IMG/VR virus record: IMGVR_UViG_3300030382_001913
Coordinates: 1-23,725 of that record
DNA length: 23,725 nt
From: a virus
Strand: one strand, 5' to 3'
Position numbers and translations under genes: made by a program. Positions within the stretch are counted from its first letter, which is position 1; each line of letters begins with the position of its first letter. Under the pieces are notes generated by a model. It did not search any database. It saw only the letters and a program-made list of their open reading frames with translations, and was not told the DNA's origin. Below, piece by piece: positions 12,396 through 22,039 of this stretch.

Positions 12396-15300
12396 TCGGG
12401 AATCCCCAATCCGGAGATAGCTCGCGTATCGGTGATCGTCCCGCCTTGCTTCTGGCGCAAGAAGTAGACTTCGGCGGCGACCGTGGGATTCAGCATACGC
12501 TCGACGAGACCCCACTTCCACAAGGCGCGTTCTATCTCTGCGTTCTCACGGCGCATGTCTTCCCGCAACATAGGAACAACCTGGTTGATAATCATTTTCA
12601 GCACGACGTTCTCAGGCCGGCTTAGGAATGCGGATTTCTGCGGAGACCCAAGATATTCTTTCCACTTATCTTCCTGCCCATATCGCTCCGCTTGCTCCAC
12701 GAGGATGTCGTAGTAAGGACGTACTGACGCCATGTCATCTTCGTAGTCTTCGATGACCGCGCGGACCACAGGGTCATCAAAGCGCTTACCCCGATACGTG
12801 CCCTCCCCGGTGCCAGTGATGTAGTTCTTGGGCACGCCGTTCTTCTTCGCTTCTTCCAACACCTCGTCTCGCTTATCGTCTCTGCCTGCAAAGTCAAGAT
12901 GGCCGGGTGAGTCTTCTAGCAATTCCATAGTCCAGAACCTCTCGGCCAGCGTGTCGCTCAAGACCTGTTTTTTATCTGTCTTCATGATCTTGACAATCTC
13001 AGTTTGATCCATAATAGCGGTGCCAGCGTGGAAACGCGCGGTCTTGAACTCGGATATCTTCTTGCGCAGTGCTGTGCCGGTACTGCCGTCATCGATCTTA
13101 GCGCGGAACGCTTTCTCTTGTTTCGAACGCGTGGCATCAAGAGCGTCAAACGCTTGGTTGAGCCGCTGCCGGTCCGTCAGTGGCTCCGCTCGCTCTTCAA
13201 TCTTCTTGATCTGATCCTGTACGCGATCATCTTCATTAACCTGGCGAAGTTGCGCGCGATTAAGGTCTTCAAACTGCGTATCAGGGAACAGTTCCGCCGC
13301 CACATCCCGCGATACGTCCACGTATCCCAGCGGGGCCGACTTTGCTCCACCCATCTCGCCGATCAGGGTCGCCGAGGCAGCCACAACCTGCCCTTCACTC
13401 GCCTTCTTAGCAATTTCAGGCAATTCATCCGTCGCGAATGGGAGCAACGACTTGACTATCGTCTGCGCCGCTTGCAACTGCGTGTCGCGTGTGCGCTCAC
13501 CTATGAGAGTGCTTCCCGAGACCAGGTCCCATCCAAGACTCACGGGCGGAGCCGCCATGTTTCGCAACGCGTCTTGCGGTCTGCCCATGCCCGTCAGAAT
13601 GATCGCTTTTGCAAGCGAGTCCCATGTCCCGAGTATCTTCCAGTCACGGCCAAACGCTCGGATAGCCATGAAGTTCGGGTTGGGAATACGCTTCCCGTCG
13701 CTGTCCGTAGTGAAGATGTTCCAGTCGGTCTCGCGCCCCTGCATTCGATTGAATATCTCGGTCAAGATCACGGCACTGCCGACAGTCTTGAGAAGCGAGC
13801 GTTGCGCCAATCGCTGATCTAGTGTAGCGCCGCCACTCCCTATTCGGACTCCAGGCAGCGGCTCTCGAAGAACACCCATGCCCGCCCTGGCAACAGTGTC
13901 CAACCGGGACTGCAAGAATCGGTTAGCAAACAAAAGTGCATCACCAAAACTACCGAACGCGCGGCCACGGGCCCACCCCGTCATGCTGTTGGCGGAGTTA
14001 ATGATGCGGAGCATATCGCCGCTTGCTTCGATTTCCTGAAGCGTGCGCCCAATGGCGAGTTCGTCCACCAGCATGGACTCGGCCCATTCCAAACGAAGAG
14101 TATCACCAAAGAAACCGAAGGCGCGGTTGGCTTGCCTGATGACGGGCAATTTAGACACAGTGCCTCCGCCAAGACGAAACTCACCGATGTCCTGCCCGCC
14201 TATCCGCAGCTCGCGACGTGCCCATTCACGAGCCGACAGCAACCCGCGTCTCGCGGCGTTCTCGTCGAACATTTGGATGTATTGCCCGAGAACCTTATCG
14301 CCGCCAATACCCCAGGCTTGAAGCTGGACCCACATCGCTTGACCAAACGCCCTCGGGTTGTCGTGTAATCCCAACAGCCCCTGGATTGCGGATGCGGAGA
14401 AGTCGGCAGTCGCATTGAGTGCCTGCATCATGTTCTTGACCCTCATGTATACAGGCCCTAACGGGCCCGGTTGCGGAGTCAAGACCTTACTGGCAGCGTC
14501 AGCGATTTCTACAGGGAACACGTGGTTGTTCAGCCCCAGCATGTCGATGGTCGCGAATCCGCGCGGTGTCTCTTTCGACTTCCGGACCGCTTTGTTGTAT
14601 TCAACATTGAAGTTGTCCAACTCGTCCTGGAAACTCTCAATGGCTTCGCCCGTTGCCTTCACCCTTTGCGCCGCATTGGTTTTACGCTTTCCCGCACGTT
14701 CAACGGCACGGGTTTGGCGAACGTACTCTCTGCGCAGAACATCCATCTCGCGGTTGGCGGCAGCGAAGGTAAAGCGCTTGCGCACAATGGCTCGCTCGGT
14801 TTGACGCCCTTCCGATTGAAGCAAGCGAATGTCATCACGCATACCGCGCAAGCCCATGTCGCGTTCGACCAGATCGTCAAGCTTGGCCGCGAGGTCTTCG
14901 TAAGGCTTCCGCGCTTTCTCCATATAAGCGAGCGCCCTATCCACCACCTGGCCTTGCCGGTTGATCGCTTTCATGATAGTTTTGTTTTGCGTCTTCCCTT
15001 CAATGACGCGCTTTGCTAATTGGCCTTCCAGTGCTTCGGCCTTCCACAGAGACAACAACGCCTTGTCGGCGGCTTTGTTAGCAGCTGTTTCCGCCGGTGT
15101 AACGCGTCCGCCCATCTTAACGATGCGGTTGTGGTTTCGGGTGATTTCAACCGCAACGTCACGAGCGTCACGCACCGCCTGATCAAAGATGCGTCGCGCT
15201 GACGTAAGGTCTTCTGCCGTATATGCCGCAGCGATAGCCGCCCGCTCCGTCGCAGACGCAAACCGTTCGCCCGCTGCCGCCGCAACGTGTTCCGCTCTGC

Positions 15301-17494
15301 CAGTTGCGCGACCCAAAATGGAATACCGTGCCAATTGCGCCGTTAATGTCTTTGAACGCCCCCGCACTTTGTTTTTGAGAGCATTAACCTGAGCTATGAT
15401 CGAACGCTCGGCAACACTCAATCGGGCACTTGGAGTCAATCCGATCTTCATGCCCGTAACATCTTTAATAGCAAGGAAGTAGTTGCTGACATGCCTGTTC
15501 ACCAATCGTGTGCCTATGTCGCTGATATGCCCATGCAGCACATCGGTGATTGGGGCGTACTCCCAACCTTCTGCAATGCCTTGAGCCATCGATTTGAATT
15601 CGGCTGTCTTCTCATGCCCCGGTCTGCCGCCAGTAAAACGCCCTCTGACGCGACTGACCGCCACTTCTGCCCCCTCCTCCATGGCATTGCCGCGCGGCAG
15701 GTAGAAGCCGCCCGGAATGATGTCGGGGCGTACTCCTATATCAATGCCCATATCCAGCTGATCATCAAGATACGGTTTAATCTCCGCTCTTAGTCGGAGC
15801 AAAACATTTTTCTCGTCCTGAGACAGGTGCTGCCAGTACCGTGGGAGCCTTGCCGCCACATCCTGAATAGTCGGAGCACCAGGGCCGAAAATGTTGGTGG
15901 CTGCTTCAGTCCTACGCAGTAGAGAGTCCACTTGATCTCTTGTAATAACTTGCTCTCGTCCTGTGCCGATACGCCAACCTTTCAACGTATCAGCACCCAG
16001 TTCATCCATAAGCCGCCCAGCTAACTCAATTATATTTTTACGAGTAAACCTTCCAACCACCTCATCCATTTCAACGCCTGCGGCAATGTCTGGATCAATA
16101 TCTACTTCAAATACTCTACTCTCCGAAGTTCTTTTTACCCTGATGCTGACGAGCGGCTCTCCCTCTTGGGTTGAAACCTTAAACACCCTCCCCTCAATTC
16201 CAAGGTCATCTACTGGTGCTTGCCCTAGATATTCTCTACTCCGTCGTGCGCCTTCGTAACCTGCGTAGTCGGTAGTATCTTCTATTCTAAACGCTTTAGC
16301 AGGAGCAGCATCAGCACCCCGTGCGGCGACAGTGGGTGACGGCACTTTTGGCACCAGTGCGCCGCCTGCGGGCACTTGTTTGACTCCTAGTGTGTCGTCC
16401 ACTCCCGCAAGCATTTCGATCTGACCCTTCTTGTTGAACTTGAACGTATTGCGTATCGCAGCCCCATGCTTGCTGGAGAATACCGCGGCGTCGGACGCCA
16501 CCACGCCCTCCAATTTATTCGTGCGATAGCGCATAGCAGCCGTGGCAATACCCTCGTCGCTGATAAGACCGAACGGCCTGCCCAGGGTGTTGCGCATGAA
16601 ATTCGAGAGCATTTCCCCGCGCGTTAGTCCAGGGTCGATGGGGGCTAAGTTGTATATATTCGTCCGGGGGATGATAGTTTCCGGCACCACGACGGCCTGC
16701 ATCACGGGATCAGGATCATACAAACGCTGCGGCACCAATGCGGCAATATCCCCGCCTGCCGCCCGCAAATCCGCGCGAACCTGTCGAAACAATGGTAGGT
16801 ACGCACGGCTGTTCACTGTGCGGAAGGTGGCCCCAAATCCGCTCTGGAGGTTACGAGCAACGATGCGGGCCACTGGCCCTGCGGCCGCAGTCACCGGCGT
16901 CCCTGGCGGTATAGCCAGCGCCGCAGTCATCAAGGGCGTCCTCAATTCCTCGAGGGTAGGTTTATCAAGTCCCAGAAGCGCTTTGCCAATTCCTGCGCCA
17001 ATTTGTGTGGGGGCAGCTATCGCAGCGGAGGGCTGAAACCCAGGTCCGCCAGCCGGTGTGCTCCCTGCCGTTCCGCCAAACGCTGACCCTGTCAAGAACC
17101 CGCCTTCAAACGGCGGGGATATCACCGTTTGCGAGAATCGTTCGCTTTCTATCATTTTGTTTATAAACCACGCTTCATCGCCTGTTGTCTTATCAGTCGT
17201 GGGACTAAGTCCGGCCGCCTCAAGGTACCTAAGCTGCCCCTGGCGTGGTGTGTTGTTCCAGGCCTGAAGCCAACCTTGCGCAGGCGTTGGTTGCGCAGGC
17301 GTTAGCGGAACCTCTTGCGGCAATTGAGTAATCAGTTGTTCGCCGAGCGGGGTAGACTCTCTCGTAAATCGAAACTGGTCCAGCGTTTCTTGGGGCAATA
17401 CGTATTCGGGGAGGGGCCGTGCTTGATGCGCAAAACCCTGGAAGCCCTTTGGAAGCCTTGCAATCTTCTGCTCGATAGTCTCCGGACCCGCCAT
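12392..17494 (-). CDS. giant internal virion/ejection-type protein, 1700 aa
   Basis: The N-terminal about 380 residues are Pro/Ala/Gly-rich with repeated TPAQPTPAQ near residues 64-72. Residues about 395-520 form a compositionally distinct block ending in ELGADTLKGWRIGTGREQ, which looks like a small inserted domain of the kind found in large phage polyvalent proteins. Residues about 690-980 are Ala/Arg/Lys/Glu-rich and mostly coiled coil. Residues about 1010-1330 contain QALNATADFSASAIQGLLGL and amphipathic helices with AFGSFGDALLFANRFLQSRL. The C-terminus is charged and helical. This architecture recalls phage internal core or ejection proteins that follow the portal into the host envelope. 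I find no lysozyme or other catalytic motif I can assign. It starts in a TAATG overlap with the 875-aa gene with GTGAGG 5 nt upstream. The ejection role is inferred. Confidence 0.75.
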   Translation of the reverse strand: MAGPETIEQKIARLPKGFQGFAHQARPLPEYVLPQETLDQFRFTRESTPLGEQLITQLPQEVPLTPAQPTPAQGWLQAWNNTPRQGQLRYLEAAGLSPTTDKTTGDEAWFINKMIESERFSQTVISPPFEGGFLTGSAFGGTAGSTPAGGPGFQPSAAIAAPTQIGAGIGKALLGLDKPTLEELRTPLMTAALAIPPGTPVTAAAGPVARIVARNLQSGFGATFRTVNSRAYLPLFRQVRADLRAAGGDIAALVPQRLYDPDPVMQAVVVPETIIPRTNIYNLAPIDPGLTRGEMLSNFMRNTLGRPFGLISDEGIATAAMRYRTNKLEGVVASDAAVFSSKHGAAIRNTFKFNKKGQIEMLAGVDDTLGVKQVPAGGALVPKVPSPTVAARGADAAPAKAFRIEDTTDYAGYEGARRSREYLGQAPVDDLGIEGRVFKVSTQEGEPLVSIRVKRTSESRVFEVDIDPDIAAGVEMDEVVGRFTRKNIIELAGRLMDELGADTLKGWRIGTGREQVITRDQVDSLLRRTEAATNIFGPGAPTIQDVAARLPRYWQHLSQDEKNVLLRLRAEIKPYLDDQLDMGIDIGVRPDIIPGGFYLPRGNAMEEGAEVAVSRVRGRFTGGRPGHEKTAEFKSMAQGIAEGWEYAPITDVLHGHISDIGTRLVNRHVSNYFLAIKDVTGMKIGLTPSARLSVAERSIIAQVNALKNKVRGRSKTLTAQLARYSILGRATGRAEHVAAAAGERFASATERAAIAAAYTAEDLTSARRIFDQAVRDARDVAVEITRNHNRIVKMGGRVTPAETAANKAADKALLSLWKAEALEGQLAKRVIEGKTQNKTIMKAINRQGQVVDRALAYMEKARKPYEDLAAKLDDLVERDMGLRGMRDDIRLLQSEGRQTERAIVRKRFTFAAANREMDVLRREYVRQTRAVERAGKRKTNAAQRVKATGEAIESFQDELDNFNVEYNKAVRKSKETPRGFATIDMLGLNNHVFPVEIADAASKVLTPQPGPLGPVYMRVKNMMQALNATADFSASAIQGLLGLHDNPRAFGQAMWVQLQAWGIGGDKVLGQYIQMFDENAARRGLLSAREWARRELRIGGQDIGEFRLGGGTVSKLPVIRQANRAFGFFGDTLRLEWAESMLVDELAIGRTLQEIEASGDMLRIINSANSMTGWARGRAFGSFGDALLFANRFLQSRLDTVARAGMGVLREPLPGVRIGSGGATLDQRLAQRSLLKTVGSAVILTEIFNRMQGRETDWNIFTTDSDGKRIPNPNFMAIRAFGRDWKILGTWDSLAKAIILTGMGRPQDALRNMAAPPVSLGWDLVSGSTLIGERTRDTQLQAAQTIVKSLLPFATDELPEIAKKASEGQVVAASATLIGEMGGAKSAPLGYVDVSRDVAAELFPDTQFEDLNRAQLRQVNEDDRVQDQIKKIEERAEPLTDRQRLNQAFDALDATRSKQEKAFRAKIDDGSTGTALRKKISEFKTARFHAGTAIMDQTEIVKIMKTDKKQVLSDTLAERFWTMELLEDSPGHLDFAGRDDKRDEVLEEAKKNGVPKNYITGTGEGTYRGKRFDDPVVRAVIEDYEDDMASVRPYYDILVEQAERYGQEDKWKEYLGSPQKSAFLSRPENVVLKMIINQVVPMLREDMRRENAEIERALWKWGLVERMLNPTVAAEVYFLRQKQGGTITDTRAISGLGIPE

Positions 17495-20121
17495 TAGCGC
17501 CTCACCGTCCTTCCGCGACTGCGCAATTTGCGTCTACGCTCAAATTCAACTTCTTGTTCCGATGGTTCCGGTGGTTCCGGTGGTTCCCGTGACTGTTCCA
17601 AGTTCTGCGTAAGTGCCAAGTCGGACAACTCGAAGCCGCGTGCAATTCGCTTGAACTCGCCAAAGGCGAATTCTCCAAGATCGAAGGGAGTACGTTGAGG
17701 CAACCCCGTCTCTTCGTTGAGCTTTACACCCAGTCTGCGAACACGCTCCTGCTCTGCTGCCGTCCGTTCACGCACTTCCCCTGTATGGGTAAACAAGTAC
17801 TGTTCAAGTCCGCGGTCATCGCCAGCTACGCGGCGTATCCCTGCGCCTAGTGCCTCAGCCCCTATAGGTGCTTGCGAAGCCTTCGCTTGTTGATAAGCAA
17901 CATCAAATTCACTGGGTTCAGGCGTTTCCGCTTTTATGCGTGCTTCTTCAGCTTCTTCAATACCGCCTTTTTCCACCAGAGCTTTGAAGCGATCCTCCGA
18001 GGAAAGAGCCCCAGGCAAACTAAAACCTTCAAGAAAATGCGCACTCTCAATCGAGGGCACTTGCCTCGGGTCAAGACGTTCGGCGCGTTGCTGAATGAGC
18101 TCGTCATATGTAAGCCCAGGCTGTTGTTCCCAGATTGGGACGGGCAGCAGTTCGGGTGGGAGGCCCGGACCAGGCCGGTCCTCAAATCGCCGTGACAGAG
18201 GGCCGGAGAGAACCGGCTGTGGGTCGCCGTCGCTACGTCCGAGAGAAGCGGACGTCGGGAACATTGCGTCAAATTGAGCAGCCGCGGCGGTTTGTTCTTT
18301 CGCAGTGACGGCTCCACTGGTATCCACGAACCCCTGTCGTGCGACATCAAGTTCAGCGAGATCGTCGAGCTTGCCCCGGGCGGTATTCTCTATGTGATTA
18401 AGCAGTTCTGGCCAGAACTCGCCCGCGTTGAGCGCCAAAGCAATCACGGGCTCGAACTCTTCGAGGAGTTGCGCCCGCTCAACTTTCGTATATCCCTTCT
18501 TCCCCAAGAAGTTATCCAATTGGGTGTTCGCCTCAGTGATCGAAAGCGTCGGGCCTTCCTCCGATGCCGCTTGCGCCCTGTCAATCACCCCCAGAAGCGT
18601 CTCTTCGGGATTAGCTCCCTGAAAGGGATAGTATTTGTTTTTTTCAATTGGCCTCTCGTCCCCCTCAGTGGGTTCAAACGCCCTCTCTGAGGAGTAAAAG
18701 TCCGCGTCCATGCCCTCTACGCTTGCGAATACGCCTTGCAAGAGTTGGTCTATGCCACCGGCCCAGTGTGTATCGTTATGGAATTTTGCCAGGACTGTGG
18801 GGTCTAACGCTTCGGGATCGTTCCCCTGTCGAGCAAGGCGATACCAATTGTTGAATTCCGTCTGGGAATCTTTAAACGTCCTATTTGAATAGTCCTTTTC
18901 ATCCAGTGCGGCAACCCTGTCGAGTATGTCTCGCTGGTATTGCCCTGTCTGGAAAAGCTCCAAAATCGCAGGACCAACGACTTGCCCGATGTCTTTGCCT
19001 GACTTTCCCTCCGCCTGCATAGTAATAATAATGGGAGTGAACTGATCCACTATCGCGTTGTTGGCTTGTCGCGTGGCCGTCTTTAAGTTCTCTTCGGGGA
19101 TGTCGCCGGGGCGCATGTTGGCCCCAAGTAGCCCAAGGAATTTATCAATGGCCGCCTTGGGAGTCTTTGACGTATCACCAAACGCGGTGCTGATGTCTTG
19201 ATCAAATCGGGCTTGCCGTTCCACTTGCGGGTCGAACCCGTACTTAAACACACGGCGAGACGGGTCAAGCTCATCTAGGCTCTGTTGGGCTTCAATTTGA
19301 GTGTCAAAGAACGCGGCAAGAGGTGTGCCCTCCTGAGCAGCATCGTTCACCCACTCAGGGAAAACTGCCGACAAACTATCAAGCATCGCAAGCGCATTTG
19401 GGTCTCTGCGGTCTCTGACCCCATACCCGCGAATGTCCATGCCTTCTTGGTAAGACATAATAGGCGCGGTCAGGTCTTTGGTTTTGATATAGGCCTTTTG
19501 CCCCCAGGACATGAGTCCGTTCGCCACGGCAGCGTCCAGCAGTGTTTCCCACTTGTGCTCCCAGAGAAGGTTTGCGGGATCGACTGTGAACTCATTACTG
19601 CGAACCTGAATCAGGTCGCCTACAACCGACCGAATGGTCAGGTCTTCGATGTAATCGGCCAGTGCATCAGTGGGGTCAACCCCCGTTGGGGCAACAACAT
19701 CTGTTTCGGATACACTCCATTCGGTGAACAGCGTAGCGGCAATGCCCTCCATTACTTGATTCTGCTGGGCATCGCTCAGGCCATACTGAAACTCGCGATC
19801 CACTTCTTGCGCAATCTGAGCAATAAGAGTGGTGACATGTTTTTCAGTATAGTCAGGCGGTCTTTTCCTATAATCATCGGACGGGGTTTTTGCTTTTCCG
19901 TACGTAATAGAATCCCGCACCAATGGATTCAAGTCAGCAAGGTACGACTCCCGCGTGAGGGTCTCGCCTTCTTCGGCAGCTTTTTTCGCCGCCGCGTTAA
20001 AGAAGATTTCGCCATCTGGATTTAGCTCGCCTTCTACCTCTACCGCAGCCGTCGGCGTGCCAACCAGCGAAGCGAAGTGTCGATTTATCAGCTCTAAAAG
20101 TCTCTTAACGTTAGGTGGCAT
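17494..20121 (-). CDS. large internal virion-type protein, 875 aa
   Basis: An 875-aa, acidic, Gln/Glu/Asp/Ala-rich, mostly helical protein without cysteine, signal peptide or long membrane segment. No domain is recognised. From about residue 640 the sequence turns Pro-rich and disordered (PGPGLPPELLPVPIWEQQPG), and the C-terminus has a short repeat (SREPPEPPEPSEQE, about 847-860) followed by a very basic tail ending RRRKLRSRGRTVRR, possibly DNA-binding. It lies after the portal and before the 1700-aa protein, so the two probably belong to one complex, such as an internal core or ejection apparatus. It follows the 60-aa gene after 2 bp (TAA, CG, ATG); the Shine-Dalgarno is weak (AGAGAAT), suggesting coupling. 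The alternative is a soluble assembly or head-vertex protein. Confidence 0.75.
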   Translation of the reverse strand: MPPNVKRLLELINRHFASLVGTPTAAVEVEGELNPDGEIFFNAAAKKAAEEGETLTRESYLADLNPLVRDSITYGKAKTPSDDYRKRPPDYTEKHVTTLIAQIAQEVDREFQYGLSDAQQNQVMEGIAATLFTEWSVSETDVVAPTGVDPTDALADYIEDLTIRSVVGDLIQVRSNEFTVDPANLLWEHKWETLLDAAVANGLMSWGQKAYIKTKDLTAPIMSYQEGMDIRGYGVRDRRDPNALAMLDSLSAVFPEWVNDAAQEGTPLAAFFDTQIEAQQSLDELDPSRRVFKYGFDPQVERQARFDQDISTAFGDTSKTPKAAIDKFLGLLGANMRPGDIPEENLKTATRQANNAIVDQFTPIIITMQAEGKSGKDIGQVVGPAILELFQTGQYQRDILDRVAALDEKDYSNRTFKDSQTEFNNWYRLARQGNDPEALDPTVLAKFHNDTHWAGGIDQLLQGVFASVEGMDADFYSSERAFEPTEGDERPIEKNKYYPFQGANPEETLLGVIDRAQAASEEGPTLSITEANTQLDNFLGKKGYTKVERAQLLEEFEPVIALALNAGEFWPELLNHIENTARGKLDDLAELDVARQGFVDTSGAVTAKEQTAAAAQFDAMFPTSASLGRSDGDPQPVLSGPLSRRFEDRPGPGLPPELLPVPIWEQQPGLTYDELIQQRAERLDPRQVPSIESAHFLEGFSLPGALSSEDRFKALVEKGGIEEAEEARIKAETPEPSEFDVAYQQAKASQAPIGAEALGAGIRRVAGDDRGLEQYLFTHTGEVRERTAAEQERVRRLGVKLNEETGLPQRTPFDLGEFAFGEFKRIARGFELSDLALTQNLEQSREPPEPPEPSEQEVEFERRRKLRSRGRTVRR
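17561..17588 (-). repeat. short tandem repeat encoding Pro/Glu repeats
   Basis: A 9-bp unit (GGTTCCGGT on the plus strand) occurs about three times in a row within the end of the 875-aa gene, encoding EPPEPPEPSE. It probably arose by slippage and forms a flexible spacer before the basic C-terminal tail. Confidence 0.75.
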
Positions 20122-20123
20122 CG

Positions 20124-20306
20124 TTATTCTCTAAAAAGGTCGGGATTCAAATTGTGGTCGGCATACCATTTCACGATGGGGTTCGCGTTACGCGGCCCCA
20201 TAAACAACGGTTTCTTGGTCTTCTTCCCGCGTTTTTTGATCGCTCTGAACTCGTCCAGGACGGCGTTCATCGCCTGTGCGTTAGCGTTAGCTGTACGTCT
20301 GGCCAT
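20124..20306 (-). CDS. small basic protein after the portal, 60 aa
   Basis: Not recognised by name. The 60-aa protein is Lys/Arg/Asn-rich: MARRTANANAQAMNAVLDEF opens it, a KKRGKKTKK cluster lies at about residues 24-32, and NPIVKWYADHNLNPDLFRE forms the end, which looks like a short peptide-binding tail. Strong signals support it. The ATG shares a base with the portal stop (TAATG), and a GGGAGGTG Shine-Dalgarno lies about 7 nt upstream. Charge suggests contact with DNA or an acidic partner, perhaps the acidic 875-aa protein encoded next. No function is established. Confidence 0.75.
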   Translation of the reverse strand: MARRTANANAQAMNAVLDEFRAIKKRGKKTKKPLFMGPRNANPIVKWYADHNLNPDLFRE

Positions 20307-22039
20307 TAAGGCACACCTCCCGCCAAGCTGTCTATTCGGGCGGGCCTTGCCACGTCGTCTCCCAGCGGCTGTCTCAGCGGCCTTGCGGCTTGCTGCGTCC
20401 CGCCTGGGCCTTGAACCAGTGGCAGATCGCCCTCAGAAGCGGCTTGTCTGAGCATTTCCACGTCTTCGGCGTCTACGTCGTCCATCGCCTGCGCTTCGGC
20501 TGCGACAAGTCGAGAGTCAATCGCCGGATGGTTGCGTATTCGTTGCTGCCGGAGTCGTTGTCTGCGTTCCTTGATGTTCTCCACGCGAGAGCCGAACTGC
20601 CAGTAGTCCTCGTCGGACGCAAGGCCGATCTCGTACTCTCGCATCATCAACTCTTGCCGTTGCATCTGCAACACCGGGTCGAGGGCTTCAAATGTTACGG
20701 AGACATCATGCACTCCGTACAAATCAGACCGCCTGAGCGTCTTCCCGTGAGAGCCGATGCCGCCTTTGAGGGCCGCCAGATTGTCTACCAACCGGCAGAG
20801 CCACGTCGCGCAGATGGACGCCATATGCTCTTCCTGGATAGTCGGGCCGGCGAACTTCTTCCGAGCGGCGTGGTCGAGTATCTGTTGCTGCCCCACCGTG
20901 ACTACGCCGCCCTCTCGGAAGCCGCTGATGCCGGGGTTGAACGTCCCGCGTCGGATGTCTTCCTGTAGCTCCCTGCCGGACTCGAACACCCATCTCGGCA
21001 CGTCCTGCAATTTCATCTTGTTGAAGTCGGCCACGTCCCCTACCGCAATCGCTCCGGTCTCCAGGGCGTGTTGAAGCTCGTCAGGGAACCGGCTCACGTA
21101 CGGCGCGTAGGCGTTGTCGATCACCATGGAGTGTTTCGCCGTTTGATTCTGCGCTTCCAGCCGGATGGATTCGAGAACGGGACCCAGGATGCCTACGGCC
21201 ATGTGCTCGGGGTTGTTCTTCCCCAGGGCGGACGGTTCCATGCCGTATCCGGCGAACGCCTGTATAAGGGGGATGAAGCCCCACGAGTTTCGTTCCGAGT
21301 ACAGTATCTCGCCGTTTTTGCGCTTCAGGGTATGCGCAAGCATCGTCCAGTCGCGTTCGATCTCGATTTCCTCCCATGAGGTCATGGACGCGACGACTTC
21401 TGCCTCATCCTTATTAAAGTGCTTCAGCCGTTGTTTCTGTTTGAGCAGTGCTGCAAGGTCGGCGGCGGTCATGGTGAGCAATCGGATCGCGGAACGCGGT
21501 ATCTTCTCCAGGGGGTTCATCAGCACTTGCGACGGGTGAGTCGCCATGATCCTGATGGGGTTCCAGTATCCGGACCGTTTGCTCATCATTGTTTTATCGG
21601 TGAAGTCCAGGTCGAGTTCGATCACTCCGTACCCGTAGGCGTTGAAGTGTTTTCCAACCTGTTTCCACGGGTTGAACATCGAGCGCATGGCGGCGTCAAG
21701 CATGACCGCTCTCACCGCCTCTTCCACGCTGTCGGCGGCGTCTTTGTGAGCCTGACTTTCGGGATTCACCGGCTGCCGATGTACCGTGGGGATGAAGCCC
21801 ATGAACTGGTCGGAGGCGTGGTCGATGATGTTGGTTGGCGTTGAAGGCCGATATTCGCCGCGTGTGTTGGCGTCGTTCGCGCCATTTACGCCCGTCCACA
21901 GTGCATAGGTCCGATGATAGAAGGTATCGATCTCGCCCCAGTTAGCGTGGGAGGGACGCCAGATATCTTCCAGGTGCACTCGGCGGTCGTCGATCTCTTC
22001 CGACGATCTTTCGTCAAATGTGGAAATTATCGCAGCCAT
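20306..22039 (-). CDS. portal protein
   Basis: 577 aa, within the usual size range of podovirus portals. Portal features by pattern and place: the gene follows the large terminase directly (stop and start overlap as TAATG, AGGAG 9 nt upstream). The N-terminal helical region has RPSTPTNIIDHASDQFMGFIPTV at about residues 66-88, as in wing domains; the middle has FNAYGYGVIELDLDF and HPSQVLMNPLEKIPRSAI; a stem/clip-like section lies at about 350-400 (REGGVVTVGQQQILDHAARK). The C-terminal region is helical and Gln-rich, with a Gly/Pro-rich tail. It forms the dodecameric ring at the capsid vertex through which DNA enters and leaves and to which the terminase docks. The identification is by gene order plus pattern. 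Confidence 0.85.
   Translation of the reverse strand: MAAIISTFDERSSEEIDDRRVHLEDIWRPSHANWGEIDTFYHRTYALWTGVNGANDANTRGEYRPSTPTNIIDHASDQFMGFIPTVHRQPVNPESQAHKDAADSVEEAVRAVMLDAAMRSMFNPWKQVGKHFNAYGYGVIELDLDFTDKTMMSKRSGYWNPIRIMATHPSQVLMNPLEKIPRSAIRLLTMTAADLAALLKQKQRLKHFNKDEAEVVASMTSWEEIEIERDWTMLAHTLKRKNGEILYSERNSWGFIPLIQAFAGYGMEPSALGKNNPEHMAVGILGPVLESIRLEAQNQTAKHSMVIDNAYAPYVSRFPDELQHALETGAIAVGDVADFNKMKLQDVPRWVFESGRELQEDIRRGTFNPGISGFREGGVVTVGQQQILDHAARKKFAGPTIQEEHMASICATWLCRLVDNLAALKGGIGSHGKTLRRSDLYGVHDVSVTFEALDPVLQMQRQELMMREYEIGLASDEDYWQFGSRVENIKERRQRLRQQRIRNHPAIDSRLVAAEAQAMDDVDAEDVEMLRQAASEGDLPLVQGPGGTQQAARPLRQPLGDDVARPARIDSLAGGVP

Noticed and set aside
12396-12521. 42-residue N-terminal extension of the zinc-ribbon protein
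   Set aside because: Arg-rich out-of-frame shadow of the 1700-aa gene; the ATGA overlap start at 12395 fits the genome's style.
13004-13822. Plus-strand open frame of 272 codons
   Set aside because: Antisense to the 1700-aa gene; Arg/Leu/Ser-rich composition and no ribosome binding site or promoter.
19285-20025. Plus-strand open frame of 246 codons
   Set aside because: Antisense to the 875-aa gene, without domain signature or regulatory signals.
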